A DNA stretch of 64,000 bases from Fulvia fulva. Lineage: Eukaryota; Ascomycota; Dothideomycetes; Mycosphaerellales; Mycosphaerellaceae. Location of the stretch: positions 2,976,001 through 3,040,000 of the forward strand of contig NC_063017.1 of NCBI RefSeq assembly GCF_020509005.1, written 5' to 3'. Numbering within the stretch: position 1 is the first letter of the stretch; the number at the start of each line of letters is the position of its first letter. This document shows, in pieces, positions 23,568-34,730 of this stretch. The position numbers and the translations under genes are program-made. Below the pieces are notes generated by a model, which did no database searches, was not told the DNA's origin, and saw only the letters and a program-made list of their open reading frames with translations.

Positions 23568-23601
23568 GAGCAGAGCAGACGGAGCAGACGGAGCAGACGG
23601 A
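23568..23601. repeat. Minisatellite, about three units of GAGCAGACG
   Basis: Direct tandem copies of GAGCAGACG lie upstream of the ankyrin gene. The array is short and near-perfect, and no coding role is visible. Confidence 0.8.
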
Positions 23602-24276
23602 GGGAAGCCATGTAGCGGGAGATATCCGTGCGTTGTTTATAGTAGAGCAACGACGTCAAACTCCACTCGCGCTCTGCTCACCTCACCTCACCATAGGGTA
23701 CTCAACACCTTGGAACAGTACACTATCATGGCTTTATCGACATTGTCTGCATTGGAAGGAGATGTTGTCGACATATCGGCTATCATCGACGATATCGACG
23801 AGGAGCTTGAGGATACCCACGACCCGCTACTCGATACACTTCGCGTTAGCGACCTACAGCCCGTTTGCACAGCGGCCACTTCTTTGCATGGCTGTTCCTC
23901 TTTGCGAGCGAAGTTACTTGCCGTGGAAAAGGGAGATGTGGACCTGCTGAAGAGGCTTCTCGAGATAAACAACTCTATCGACGAAAGTCTCGTTGAGGCT
24001 GCGTGCATTTCTAAGGACCAGGCTTGTATTGTCGCTCTTCTAGACTCTGGACTGCCGATCAACCAACCTCTGAACCCTGATCAATATATCCTTTGGTAAG
24101 CAGATTGAAATCAGATTTGACCTTGTACTAAGTGTATACTAGGACTGCTGCGAACGACGTTACCTTCGCACGATTTCTAGTTGGTGTTGGGGCAGATGTC
24201 AACTGCAGGACCAGATATGACATGACGGCTCTCTCAGCGGCGATAGCTTACGGGAGCATAAACGTTGTGCGCTTCT

Positions 24277-24289
24277 TAATATCTCAAGG
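24277..24289. repeat. Target-site duplication TAATATCTCAAGG, left copy
   Basis: The 13-bp sequence is repeated at 25623-25635. The left copy is part of the ankyrin codons for L-I-S-Q-G. Confidence 0.92.
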
Positions 24290-25622
24290 ACCACAACATG
24301 CAGGCAACTATAACAATCCAGGGATGCGAGACGAAGCCCTCCCCCGAAATCCGAGTACGAGGAATCTGGCTAGACCCGAAGCTAAGCTGGAACCCACAGA
24401 TCAAGAAGGCCCAGAACAGGGCACAAGTAAACGAGGCATCAATAACACGTCTTACTAAGTCAACGTGGGGGGCGACCTTCGACAAAGCAAGAATAATTTA
24501 CAAAGCAATCGTTCGACCAGCGATGCTTTACGGGGCACAAATCTAGGGCACTAGGGGAGTCGGCAAGCCAGTGCCGCGACGGATCGAACAGCCTCTTAAT
24601 CGAACCTAAGCAGGCAACTTAAGGAGAATTCTCGGAGCGTACAAGACTACACCGACGAGAGTAGCCGAGATGGAGACCGGGACACCACCTATCCGTCACT
24701 ACATCCAAGGGATGAGGATCCAATAAGCGGCGAAGACGATAGAGTACCCAGTACAGCAAACCATCTACGATGAGACAGCACGAATCGCACAGAGATACAG
24801 CCGGCCACATACAGGACCGCACGTAAGGAGGAGTCAGAAGCGGGACGACCTACGGGTTTTTAGGAAAGTACAAGGAACGCCGGAGTAGCTAGCGAGGGAG
24901 GAGGAGGAACGAAGAACCCGGGAAAAGAAGGGGAGCAAGGGAAAGTCCCAGAGCCTCGTAGAGCAGGTAGCCGGCTGCCTGTAGGAACAGGAATGGAACA
25001 GCAACCCGCTAGCGAGAACAGGCCCCCCAGCCCTACGAACCTTCCAGAGACACGACTACCTCCTATACCGCGACCTTATAAGGGCAGAAGCAAGCGTAAC
25101 AATCCAAATCCGGTCCGAACACATCGGGCTTAGGGCTTACTTGTACAGGAGGAACGTCCTAGACATAGACAACCTAGCGTACGAGTGTAGCTACCCGTCG
25201 CAGAACCCGGAACACATAGTCGTACGGTGCCCACAGTGGGTAGAAGGGCGGAGCATATGGAGAGCGAGAGCAGCTAGACGCGACTACTAGTCGATCGTTA
25301 CGAACAAGAGCGACGTACAGAGGATAGCACGTTGGGTCCTAAGACAAGGATACCTCACCCAGTTTAAACTAGCGAACGAGACGGAGGAGTGGATGGAGAA
25401 GAGGAGGGAGACCAAGGGGATGCAGACAAGGTAGTCATCAGGGCAGGCCTATGACACTAGTGCACCCTCTATAAGGAAAGCGGGAGGGCAAACAACGGAC
25501 AACAGTAGCATAGGAGAGGAGAGGGGTTTTCACCGCGAGCGGTTTCCCCTTCGTAAGACAGAAGTACGTAGAACAGCTACATGGGCCAGGAGGCACCACA
25601 ACAGCTTAATGAACAATATATA
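24290..25622 (+). mobile_element. 5'-truncated LINE (Tad1/I-like) inside the ankyrin gene
   Basis: 1,333 bp encoding the end of a LINE reverse transcriptase (IRVRGIWLDPKLSWNPQIKK, STWGATFDKARIIYKAIVRP) and its C-terminal region with a CxC...H..C zinc motif (YECSYPSQNPEHIVVRC). It is bracketed by TAATATCTCAAGG at 24277-24289 and 25623-25635. Stops are mainly TAG where W is expected. It is a different subfamily from the LINE at 20825/41895/59101, though both have a GGGGTTTTCACC-type segment near the 3' end. TpG is very rare while CpA is abundant on this strand. Confidence 0.92.
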
Positions 25623-25975
25623 TAATATCTCAAGGGACTGACATCAACCATAGTGACCTCTTACATTGCGCAGCCGCAAGGAACGATCAAAGGGCAGGAG
25701 CTGAGCTTGTGGAAGAACTTGTTCAGAAGGGCGCAGATGTCAACGCCCATAGCTTCGACAACGCGGTAACAAGTCCATTTCGGAAGCGACGAACCCCCTT
25801 ACATGTAGCTGTTCAGCAAGACAACATAGCAGTCGCGAGAGCGCTCATCAAGTGTAGGGCAGACCCACACCAAATGTGTGCGCAAGCAAGCGAGCCTATG
25901 AGACCAACTGCCCTCGAGGAAGCGATAGCGAAGAAGAACAAGGTGATGGTCCAATCGCTTACGGTTGATTCTTGA

Positions 25976-26996
25976 GTTGGAGTGTGGCCAGGTTGCAGCT
26001 ACTGGTGAAGAAAAGACGTGCTTAGTGTAGAAATACTACAAGCCAACTAACTTCCGTATCATGACTGACTCGAGAGCCGCTGCAACTATTCGTCCTGGCC
26101 TATCAAGCTTTCTTCCTACCGCTTCCTATTTCGGACACCAAGTACCGGCATCGGATGATATATAAAGCCGAACACCGGTGCCGGGGTATTTGCAACTGTC
26201 TTAGAGACTCTTACCTTGACTGATTCTTTGTCACTTCGCACAAGCTCGTGTGTGCACACCCGCTCACGAGATATTTCTCCCAGCAATATCACATAAACTC
26301 GACTTCCACTGCCATATGTTCTCCATCATTACGATCCAATATGATGGGGCATATTTCCGAAAACGTGACCAAGTTCGCGGAGAATAAGCAAGAGTTAGAA
26401 CGAAGAGCAAAAGAGCTTGTAAGGCGGCAGCTATATAGATAGAGTCACTTATTAAATTGTCTAGACAGGGACTTTGCTCACCCTTGACGATGAATAGACG
26501 ACTGCATCAGTATTGCTAAAGATCGACGACGACGTTGGTGCTGTCCTCGTAAGCACAGGTGGAGAGGGAGGAGCACTCCGACTCACGGGCTTGGGTATAT
26601 CGAACGAAGTGGAGGACTTTGAAACAGGACAAGCAGAGCAAGAAGTCATTCTTGTCGCGACTAAGCAGGGACAGCGGGCATTGTGCTTTGGTCGCCCGTC
26701 AATACGAATGTTCCGTCGCTCTTGAGCTCTGCCGATGCGTCCTTCATAAAATCGATAAGTCCGCTTCTAAGACTATACGAAAATGTAATCCTGGAATCCT
26801 ATGAATCGCGAACCACTATATATGGTGCTTCCGGTTGTCGTCCGTAAGGACATATGATCCTCATCGGTCTGCAATCATTCTCACGCTTAAGAAACTTGGC
26901 GAGGTACTTTGTATCAATCTCAAGAACCAAACACTTGGTCATCGGATTTGCTATAAGTGATTTAGATTTCAGCCTCGACTTCCGGAGCGTTTGACA
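25976..26996. other. No gene recognised
   Basis: The region has normal composition with short overlapping open stretches (26248-26442 and 26513-26725 plus, 26461-26649 minus). None shows a known motif. There is no RIP signature. Confidence 0.3.
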
Positions 26997-27459
26997 CTAG
27001 ACATAATGTTGCGAAATTGGGATCTTACCTATCTGTTGCAACCCTCTATTGCTCTGGTCTGTTAGACTTCCTCTTGCTGCAGGCAAGTCGCCGTGTGGAT
27101 GATCTTGCAAATCAGCTTCGCTGAAAATCACTGCTGATTGAACCCAATCTCTTACCCGGACGTATTCGGTATTCCAGTCTGTGAATAGCTTGCAACTTTT
27201 CCGCAATCCTGATCAAGCCTCGAGCAGACCCTAGCTGAGTGCACACCTCTGCCAATTGTGCTGAGACGTCTGCTGCCTTTAGGAACGCAAGTTGAGTCAT
27301 GCTGGACGCTTGTGTACACAAAAACACCATTGCGAGACCGTACTCGTTCCCGATTCTAGACAACAACTTTTGCGCCTTTCTCCGAACCGACTTCACAGAC
27401 TTTGAAGCACGCCGTACCGCGTCTGGTTCAGGCTTTGAGACAAGACGAATGAGTCTCAA
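26997..27459 (-). other. Possible coding remnant, unrecognised
   Basis: Two overlapping minus-strand open stretches in different frames (27112-27459 and 26997-27206) contain helical, lysine/arginine- and leucine-rich peptides (VRRASKSVKSVRRKAQKLL, ADVSAQLAEVCTQLGSARG). They could be exons or a frameshifted relic. No family can be named. Confidence 0.25.
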
Positions 27460-28020
27460 ATTTGTCCTTGTGATCCTCGTGAAGCGGCCATGTCGCGTGT
27501 CGAAATCGAGCCAAGGCTAAATTGATCCTCGAGACAAACTAATCCAAGTTCGCATCCCCTCTTTTGGCTGGCATTATGATCGCAACTAACGAGCTTGAAG
27601 TAGACGGAGTAGACTGCGCCGAACAGTCGTCTTGGAATACAGTACTAATCTCAATGTAGTCGTTCTTGGCGCGCCGCGCGTCACTTCGCGTTTCTCTTCA
27701 ACACCTTTACTACCTTACAACTATGGCACTACAACGTTGTCCACTGGCTGAGTTGTCTGTCAATAGGCAATATGGTCATGAGCTATCGAATAATGACACA
27801 AGCAGGATATATGGGCGTAGTTCCGTGTTGCTAATTCTATAGTACATTCGTACGCCAACACTAATGTCTATGGTTTATCGGCGGATGCGTTGTGCCTAGC
27901 GTAGCAGGCGCTCGCGTGGATGTATATAGCTAGATTACACTGAGCGACATTGCGGCGGCGCACGACGGGTTGGGTGTGGCAAGGGAACTTAGAAGACGTA
28001 CGGCAGCAGTTGCGAGAGCA
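27460..28020. other. No gene recognised
   Basis: Unremarkable composition, no coherent frame and no repeat similarity noticed within the window. Confidence 0.3.
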
Positions 28021-28026
28021 GCGCTA

Positions 28027-28162
28027 GGAGAGCAAGGCAAAGGAAGAGAAGATAGAGAGACTTATAAAGCAGCAGATCAATGAGAGCAAGCAAAAGAAGA
28101 GAAGATAGAGAGGCTTATGGAGCAGCAAAGAGAGCAGCTGGATCGGTTGACGGCTGTAATGT
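28027..28162 (+). repeat. Coiled-coil-coding repeat, copy 1 (two tandem sub-units)
   Basis: Two imperfect tandem units (about 28027-28077 and 28084-28162). The second is about 90% identical by eye to 37757-37838. In one frame the shared part reads EEKIERLMEQQREQLDRLTAVM, a coiled-coil-like segment, in both places. It is probably the 3' end of a dispersed gene family or an uncharacterised mobile element. Copies in this window are fragments. Confidence 0.6.
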
Positions 28163-28399
28163 TTGTCTAGGCCGGACAGGCCTGGAAGACGATGCTGACA
28201 ACGATACCTATGTTAGTGCCGGCGCCTTCCAATGCCCGTCAGAGGTCATCACTGTTTGCCGTTCGTCCACAACCCAGAGGCTAGTGTTGAGCCGGAACGG
28301 GACCCACACAGAGGACCTGCCCGGAATCAAGGGCAACTAGGACAGCGCCAACAATAGCATCGCACGCGAGCCTATGCTGTCCTAAAGCGTCGGAGGAGC

Positions 28400-29677
28400 T
28401 TACTGCGCTTCCAGCACTATATCTTTACCCCTTAGTGGCGTCCGACCCTCTAAATGAGCTCTCATATGCTCTAAGTTATCCAACCCGATATCGTATCGCC
28501 CCGGCCCACCTGCAGCGGCACACCAAATACACGATCCAGTACTGCGGATGTCCTCCGTCCAGAGCGCTATCAATTTTTCAAACTCATCTCTCTGGCTGCG
28601 TAGTATCGGCGCCTCTATTGCCCATGTCTCAATGAATTGATCGATATACACCTGGCGAAACTTGCCACTACGTAGACCGAGACGCAGTCGCTTGATCAGC
28701 TCCTGGCAAGCTTCATCGACTGGATTACCCACACTTATCTCAACGAGAGCGGTGGTTGGATCATAGGCCCAGGAATGAGTGGAGAAGGTGTGCCCATATA
28801 GGTAGCAAGAATCTAATGTAACAACGGCATGAGGACAGTTGGGTGGCACGAGCACTGACTCTCCTGGCATTTGTACAAAGAAGGAGCCATATTCCATTCG
28901 GGCCAGGGCTGCCTTCGTGTCGCTATAGCACGTTACGAGGTGGCGCAGCTCTGTGGATGGCCATAGCAGCCACAATTTTAACGGGATCCTCTTGCGACTA
29001 GCCAACCCGCGGGCAGTTGAGATATGATGATCAGAATCATGGTGCACCTCCGTTCTAGTCCCGCGCGGCGTGATGTTGGCAGTTGACTGGTTTTGACGGG
29101 TTTTGTTTGCATCCAGATTTCGTTCGTGTCGTACAGCGACCTCTGCTGCACGGTGACGGTACTCTTGGCTCCTTTCCGCAGGCATCATGTGGCCCATAGG
29201 CATATTAAGTACTCGTGCTAGCACCTGCTCGCCCTGAAGGATTTGCTTCGTCCATGCCACCCACTGAGCGGGTGCAAATGATATGCGACTGTTTTCTTGC
29301 CACACCTCTGTTCCTGCAATCATGCCGCCATTTCTTCGAGCGCGATACGCGATATCAACAAGCAGATCCTCCAAGTTAGGCAAGAAATTGAGCCCCTGGT
29401 CGGTAATGATCTGCCATGGGGTATGATGGCGACGAGGTGTAGGCCGATAGCTTCATATGTTCGGTAGCTTGTTGAGCTCTTCGATGTTCCAGTCGCCCAG
29501 CTGTTCCTGGATACCACAAGCGAGCAGAACATCCTTAATGCGCTCAAACTGCTCAACCGGCGTCGGTGAAGGCCTCGTTAGAGGAGCGTTGGGATGCCGC
29601 CTCTTCTTGTGCCGAGCAAGGTGGTCACTGCGAACCTGCTGTTCACAGATGCTACAAATTTGCACGTGTCGTACCAT
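28400..29677 (-). pseudogene. C2H2-finger / JmjC-domain protein, one in-frame TGA
   Basis: Start taken at ATG 29677, which gives MVRHVQICSIC. An upstream in-frame ATG at 29767 lies in a tandem repeat and is less likely. Residues 8-28 form a finger (C8, C11, H23, H28). The frame meets TGA at 29453-29455 and then stays open to 28400 in the same frame (about 425 residues in all). The second part is JmjC-like: TEVHHDSDHHIST carries the HxD iron ligands, KLWLLWPST a candidate 2-oxoglutarate region, and VPPNCPHAVVTL the distal His. JmjC enzymes hydroxylate or demethylate proteins; here the substrate is unknown. The TGA, probably from CGA or TGG, separates finger and oxygenase, so the gene is probably inactive unless translation reinitiates. 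Confidence 0.65.
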
Positions 29678-29709
29678 TGTGAAAGAGCGCAGTAGACAAT
29701 GGACTGGGC

Positions 29710-29772
29710 GGGCGTAATGGGCGTGATATGGCCGTGATGGGCGTGATATGGGCGTCATGGGCGTCATGGGGT
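29710..29772. repeat. Imperfect tandem repeat of ATGGGCGTGAT-type units
   Basis: About five units related to ATGGGCGTGAT / ATGGGCGTC lie just upstream of the finger-JmjC start. They create spurious in-frame ATGs on the minus strand. Confidence 0.75.
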
Positions 29773-29887
29773 GCGATCCCTAGGTGTTGTTTCTGTGCCA
29801 AGCCTTCCCAACTGGTTCCCAGCTGGTCATGTCCAGCTCAATGAGTGACGGTGCTGAAGGTGTAGTTGTTGCACAACAATAACTCGC

Positions 29888-31390
29888 TCAATTCACATAA
29901 GACTTTCGCATTGTGCTCCAAATGCATATGCGACAGTGTGTCTCATGCCATATACGTAATATAGTCATTATAGAGTCGTCATGTTGATGGGCTTGTGAAT
30001 TGAGGAACATTGAAGCTGAGATCGGCGGAACTTCGGCGATCCCGGGCATGGTTCCGAGGTTCACATGCCAGCAGGAGTTATGAAGTCGTGGTGCACCAGG
30101 AGCCGAGTCTCTGCGTGCACGTATCGCTGAAGCTGGATCTCGGACGTCGACAAGGCTTATAGCGAGGAAGAGGAGTCCATTCAGCACGAGCGAAACGGGA
30201 ACGAAAGCGTCCAGCGCAGATAGGCAAGTAACGAGAGACACGCCAATAATTGGCGACTTTGCCGACTTCTCGCACATCACGCGTATCCAGCCGTAGCTCC
30301 GGACAGCCCAGGGCTCTGAGACGTTCCAGGAGCTCGATGCCGTCCTCAGCCATCGAGCATGCTTGTACGACAACATCTCTGAGGTTCGTTGCTACTTCTT
30401 CTGAAGTCCTATTCTCTAGGTTCTCGGAACTAATTCCGAAGTCTTCAATTTGACGATGCATTCTATCCAGGGCAGCACAGTTGCGGCCCTAAGGTTCGCT
30501 TCGAAGGTTTGAGCGAGTAAAAGTCCTCAGGCGTGCAGGCAGCGGTGCTCGAGACTTGTTCAAGTGCGCTGGAGGTCTGAACCAGGTAAATCCTGAACGA
30601 CCTAGGATCTTGTTGCAATTAAGCCTTATAATTAGGTCAAAAAGCTGTTCTCGACAAGACTTCTGGGTAATATCTTCAATGACTGATTCAGCCCCTGACA
30701 TAAATTGGCGACTGCAGTGGGCAGTTTGACGTACCTTTTAGCATGTTGCCTTAGTACTTCAAACAGCTGATTAGATTTCTCCCTCACGATGACGGCAATG
30801 CCTTCGTTCGCGGCAAGCTTCACTAGAAGAGAAGGCTCATCTTCCGTCTGCTCTATAGCCGCAGCGGTTACAAATGCAACCTGCGGTTCGCATGCAGCGA
30901 TGAAGGCGAAGTCACCGGCCAAACCCATTTCAACATTAAGGGGAAGCGAATATGACGGATCATACATGCGTTGGAATGGCATAGCGTAAGTCTGGCGGCC
31001 GACAACGTGCTGTTTCTTGAACAGCGCCAGTGTTGTTCGTTTCAGCACCTTACGATTAATATCTTTCCATACGGATCGTTGCTCAGGGGCCGTATCAGGT
31101 TCCAGGAATCCATCGCCCATTGTCCGAGGAGAGCACGGAGCTGCAGTGCCGGTAGAGTCTAAGAGGTCACGGCGATTTCCGTAGCTCAATGGTCGACTTT
31201 GATGGTGATGTGTACTAGGCAAAACAGCAACGGCAGTGCCTTTCCAAGAGGACTTATCTTGCAATGCTAGAGTCTCAGCTCTGCACAAAGACCGACGACC
31301 GGTGAGACTCTTGGCTAACGACAGCACTCTGCGTGGCACAGATGTCGCAGATGCATTGACAGCGCAAGATGCAGATAATCCGGACGGCAA
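29888..31390 (-). pseudogene. Unrecognised fungal protein gene, frame-broken or multi-exon
   Basis: A 252-codon frame (30632-31390) begins MPSGLSASCAV and contains a well-formed globular segment: AMPFQRMYDPSYSLPLNVEMG followed by LAGDFAFIAACEP, then ANEGIAVIVREK. Coding-like sequence continues in other frames at 30489-30701 (VIEDITQKSCREQLFDLIIRL), 30078-30461 and 29888-30376, the last with a hydrophobic segment (LDAFVPVSLVLNGLLFLAISL). A good donor (GTACGT) occurs after ...RQHAKR and an acceptor TGTCAG 46 bp later, but the join falls out of frame, so an indel is likely. It resembles a remembered uncharacterised ascomycete family. Function unknown. Confidence 0.4.
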
Positions 31391-32082
31391 TAATGGCGAC
31401 AGTGTGGATCACTCAAACCAAGCCGTATTCTCTCCATCTTCTCGCGGCCGTCAGGGGAAGGCACCTCGAAGATATGGTGAGTATTTCAAGTAGATACAAG
31501 CAGTATGAAGGTGTGTTGTATTAGGGTGAAGAAGTGCTATTGTTGATGAAATTTGCGTAGTCATCGCTCAATCCGGAGGGTCGTGTCCGAGGGTCGTGCC
31601 CGTAGACAGTGGGGCACGAATGCTAGCAGCAGAATTAAGCGGGCCTTTGGGTCAAGTGTTACCCTTTTCATACAATAGCCGGGGTGGAAATATCGAACAA
31701 CATCAGTCCGTTTCAAGCCGACGTGTTCTTCAGCAAGAGCAGGCGCTGACGGCACGTTCAAGGTATGATTCTCTGAGATGTCGTCGCAACAAGCTAAGAC
31801 ACGCCACCGGTAGACTTCAGCTCTAAGTACGGCGTACTATATCTCTCGTCTTGTCCCGCCCCCGAAACGCTCCGCATTCATAAGGCGGGCGCAGCCGCCC
31901 AATCAAGTCTCGGACAGATCAGCGCCTCAGGCTTTGTGACATCGTGCGAAAGGCGCATCGCGAAACATTCCAAAGCCACACTTTCTGCTGGCTCCAAGAT
32001 AGTGAGAAGGAGTCGCTGTACTTTCTAGCTGGCGCAGTCCTTTGTTTCCTGATATAAACCTTCGCCCAAGGAGCTCAAGACG
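31391..32082. other. Intergenic, no gene recognised
   Basis: The region lies between divergently oriented genes. Short open stretches (31236-31493 and 31596-31826 plus, 31561-31761 minus) show no motifs. It probably contains both upstream regions. Confidence 0.35.
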
Positions 32083-33744
32083 ATGCAGACTCACCCTTTC
32101 AAACGGAAGCCTTCACTTCCTTCACCGCCATCAAGCGAGCCGACACGCCAGGAATGATTGCCGCGCTTGTGTGGTATGAGGTCCAATGCCAGACTCACTG
32201 ACAGAATGAAGCGCAAGAGAAGCATCCTGCTATCAGACGGGCGAAAATCTCCACACGAACCGCCAAATTCTCAGCATTCGCCCACATTCGACCAAATCGA
32301 GCCTTGTCTTGGACAGAAGCGCAGGCGATCCGCCGAGGGAAAAGAATCAGAACAGCTACACGAGCCCTGGCGCAAGCGCAACAGAGCAGAGCTTGAACAA
32401 AGCTCGCAGCAGGATTTCAATTTGAGCGAGGGAGAACCAGATGAGCAAGATCCAATTCAGTACTGGGCTAGCACTGGGAACTGGCCCAACAGTTTTGACC
32501 AAATGAGCGGGCCAGGTAGCGATGGCTTGAACAAAAGGCGGCGGTCTAGTACACCGAGCTACTCGAGCCGTGCAAAAGATAGGAGTGTCCCGCTTGCTCA
32601 TACGGCTGCCTACGAGGAAGAGCTCCAACGCTACGGCATATCCTTCAAAGATTGGGAAACGAAAGACTTGGTAACTGCTGAGAGCAAAGACATGTGTCAA
32701 GCTCTATTAGATCTGGAGGGCCCCGGTCCGGCGTACAACGCATGCTCTTAGGAGACATACATGGGAATCTTCCAGCGTGCTAGCAAGTGCAACGAGGAAC
32801 GGGTTCGTCGCGATCTAACACCTCATATCGTGCCTTCAGCAGAGCTGTTGTACATCCTGGATGGAGGCCACACTTTGGAGAACATTCGGGAAGAAATGTC
32901 CGTAGATTGGACAAAATGCAGTTTGCTAGGCGGTACCCAGCCAAGGCCGGACTATGCATACGGTTTGTCATCAGCAACGTTTACAGAAGAGGAGCGTTAC
33001 AAAATGGAAAACTACACGAATGTCAACAACCCCACCAAGTTCACAGACTCTATGTACTTCCCGTTCCTCATGTGCGAGGCTAAATGCGGAAAGAAGAACA
33101 TCAATGACGCCGACCGACAAAATATACATAGCGCAAGCATCGCGGTCAACGCAATCATTCAGCTATGTCGCGCTGGAGGGGAGGACCGGGTCCGAAGCCT
33201 CCACGGCCAAATCCTCTTCTTCAGCATTTCTCATGATAATGAGAGGGTAAAAATATATGGTCATTTCCCTCTCATCCGAGACGGTCGTACCACGTTCCAT
33301 CGATATTACGTTGATAACTACAGTCTCGATGGTCACCACGGACGAGACAGAAACACAGGATCAAACTTTACTCGCGCAGTCTACGGCAAGTTCTATCCCC
33401 AGCATCTGAAAAGGATACGGCAGGCAATTGCGTGTCTGCACGATCCACGGACTTCATCCATGATGTCCGACATCAGCGTTGGCGGGGACGAGACGCCAGC
33501 GAGCGACCAATCATCGCAAGAGAGGGATTCATCCAGACCACCACTTCGTCGAGCTATGAGCCGGGGAAGTCAAGGGGAGTTGACCTTAATGAAACAACAA
33601 ATGGCGAAGATGGAACAAATGTATAAGGCTCAGCTCGAGCAGCAAAAAGAGGAGAGTCAAAAGCATGTGGAGCAACAGAAAGAGGACAGTGGGAAGCAAA
33701 TGGCCCTGCTGGAGAGACTGCTGGACCGAGCGCAAGGCAGATGA
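32083..33744 (+). pseudogene. DUF7924-like fungal protein, two in-frame stops
   Basis: The same frame runs from ATG 32083 (MQTHPFKRKPSLPSPPSSEP) to TGA 33742-33744, broken by TGA at 32155-32157 and TAG at 32749-32751. Without stops it would be about 553 residues: a basic, low-complexity N-terminus (KRKRS, QKRRR), the IQYWASTGNWP motif, then a globular domain with IVPSAE, GTQPRPDYAYG, FPFLMCEAKCGK and LFFSISHDNERVKIYGHFP. The C-terminus is a coiled coil with QQKEES/QQKEDS units (about residues 500-550). This architecture matches, from memory, a large ascomycete family annotated DUF7924 whose 'PDY...CEAKCG' core recalls PD-(D/E)XK nuclease-like folds (inference). Either stop would truncate the protein before or at the start of the core. 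Confidence 0.7.
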
Positions 33745-34730
33745 AGGGACAACGCTTCATCCAGAGATGTGCCGACCCCATGACAGTAGGGATACACACG
33801 ACTTCAGCGGTAATTTTAGTACATGCGTGCTACTGGAGAAAAAGGCCCTCTAATGATATGAAGGTCATAGGAAAATATCTTGGGTGTCCCGTACCAAGGT
33901 AAGCAAAAATTCCTATGTCGCAGCCTGCGAGCCTCGAAAGCAGCGTCAAAACCCCTGACACACTTTAGAAACGGCGCTTGCACACATTTTCAGCGGCAGC
34001 CAATGAGAGCGCGCGAAACACATGTAGATCAGGCCCGAGAACAAGCCTTTCATCCCTATAGCTGAGATTAGATGAATGGGAAAGCTCACAAGGCAGACAC
34101 CCACGAAATCGGCCTCATTCGTTATCGTTGACTTCACAAGACCAGAGTCGCTTTAGGCGGCCTGCACACTGGACGCAGTGTTTGACAGTGTGAGTCAATT
34201 TGGTCGACCAGATGTTTCAGCGCATGGCATTGGCGTAGTCTTGGGACCCGAGGTATTGTTACAGTATCGATCTCTTCCTTGATACAGTAGCTTTGTTCGA
34301 GGGGCGGGGCAGAGCGGTCTGGCGTGCCGGTGGCTGATGATCCATGGTAGCTCCATGCGAGCGGGAATCAAGCGATCAGATCCGGCCCGCGGACTAGATA
34401 TTAAGCCCGTGCCACCTCATCCAATGCCAATCAACTACGAGCACGTAGCATCTCTAGACGCAGTATGCGTCTAACGTCCACGATGTACTATACAATTTAG
34501 AGAATGGAAATGATTTGCTCTCGGATGTGTATCTCGCGAGCAAAGTTGCTGTGTTACGCTTTGACGATATCGAGCGGGTCCGGACGTTTCGCGACATTGC
34601 ACGAAAACGTTGGAATCACGTGACACACTATCATGCGTACGCTAGTTGATTACTCTTATTCATTCAGCTTCAGCCCTCGGACTTGCACTCGCAACAATTT
34701 CGTACGTCACTTGTCACGTTCGGTTTCACT
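33745..34730. other. Intergenic, upstream region of the dynamin-like gene
   Basis: No coding frame with family resemblance. The 300 bp before ATG 34731 are the likely promoter; no clear TATA box stands out. Confidence 0.35.

Larger units (their letters stand above)
23728..25975 (+). pseudogene. Ankyrin-repeat protein gene disrupted by a LINE
   Basis: Start ATG 23728. Exon 1 runs 23728-24095, then a 47-bp GTAAGC...TAG intron (24096-24142), and exon 2 begins at 24143. Coding continues to 24289, is interrupted by the LINE plus one target duplication, and resumes at 25636 in exact frame to TGA 25973-25975. Without the insert the coding length is 855 nt (284 residues). Ankyrin-like units are visible at FARFLVGVGADVNCRT, TALSAAIAYGSINVVRFLI, ELVEELVQKGADVNAHS and TPLHVAVQQDNIAVARALI. 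Ankyrin repeats mediate protein binding; no other domain is seen. The split reading frame means the gene is inactive as it stands. Confidence 0.85.

Noticed and set aside
23568..23601. Short tandem repeat as a CRISPR-like array
   Set aside because: The units are contiguous without spacers and the sequence is eukaryotic.
29453..29455. TGA in the finger-JmjC frame as an intron or selenocysteine codon
   Set aside because: No donor/acceptor pair removes it while keeping the frame, and ascomycete fungi are not known to use selenocysteine.
30632..30760. GTACGT...TGTCAG intron joining the two frames of the 29888-31390 gene
   Set aside because: Donor and acceptor are good, but the join gives a stop after two codons, so an indel or different structure is more likely.
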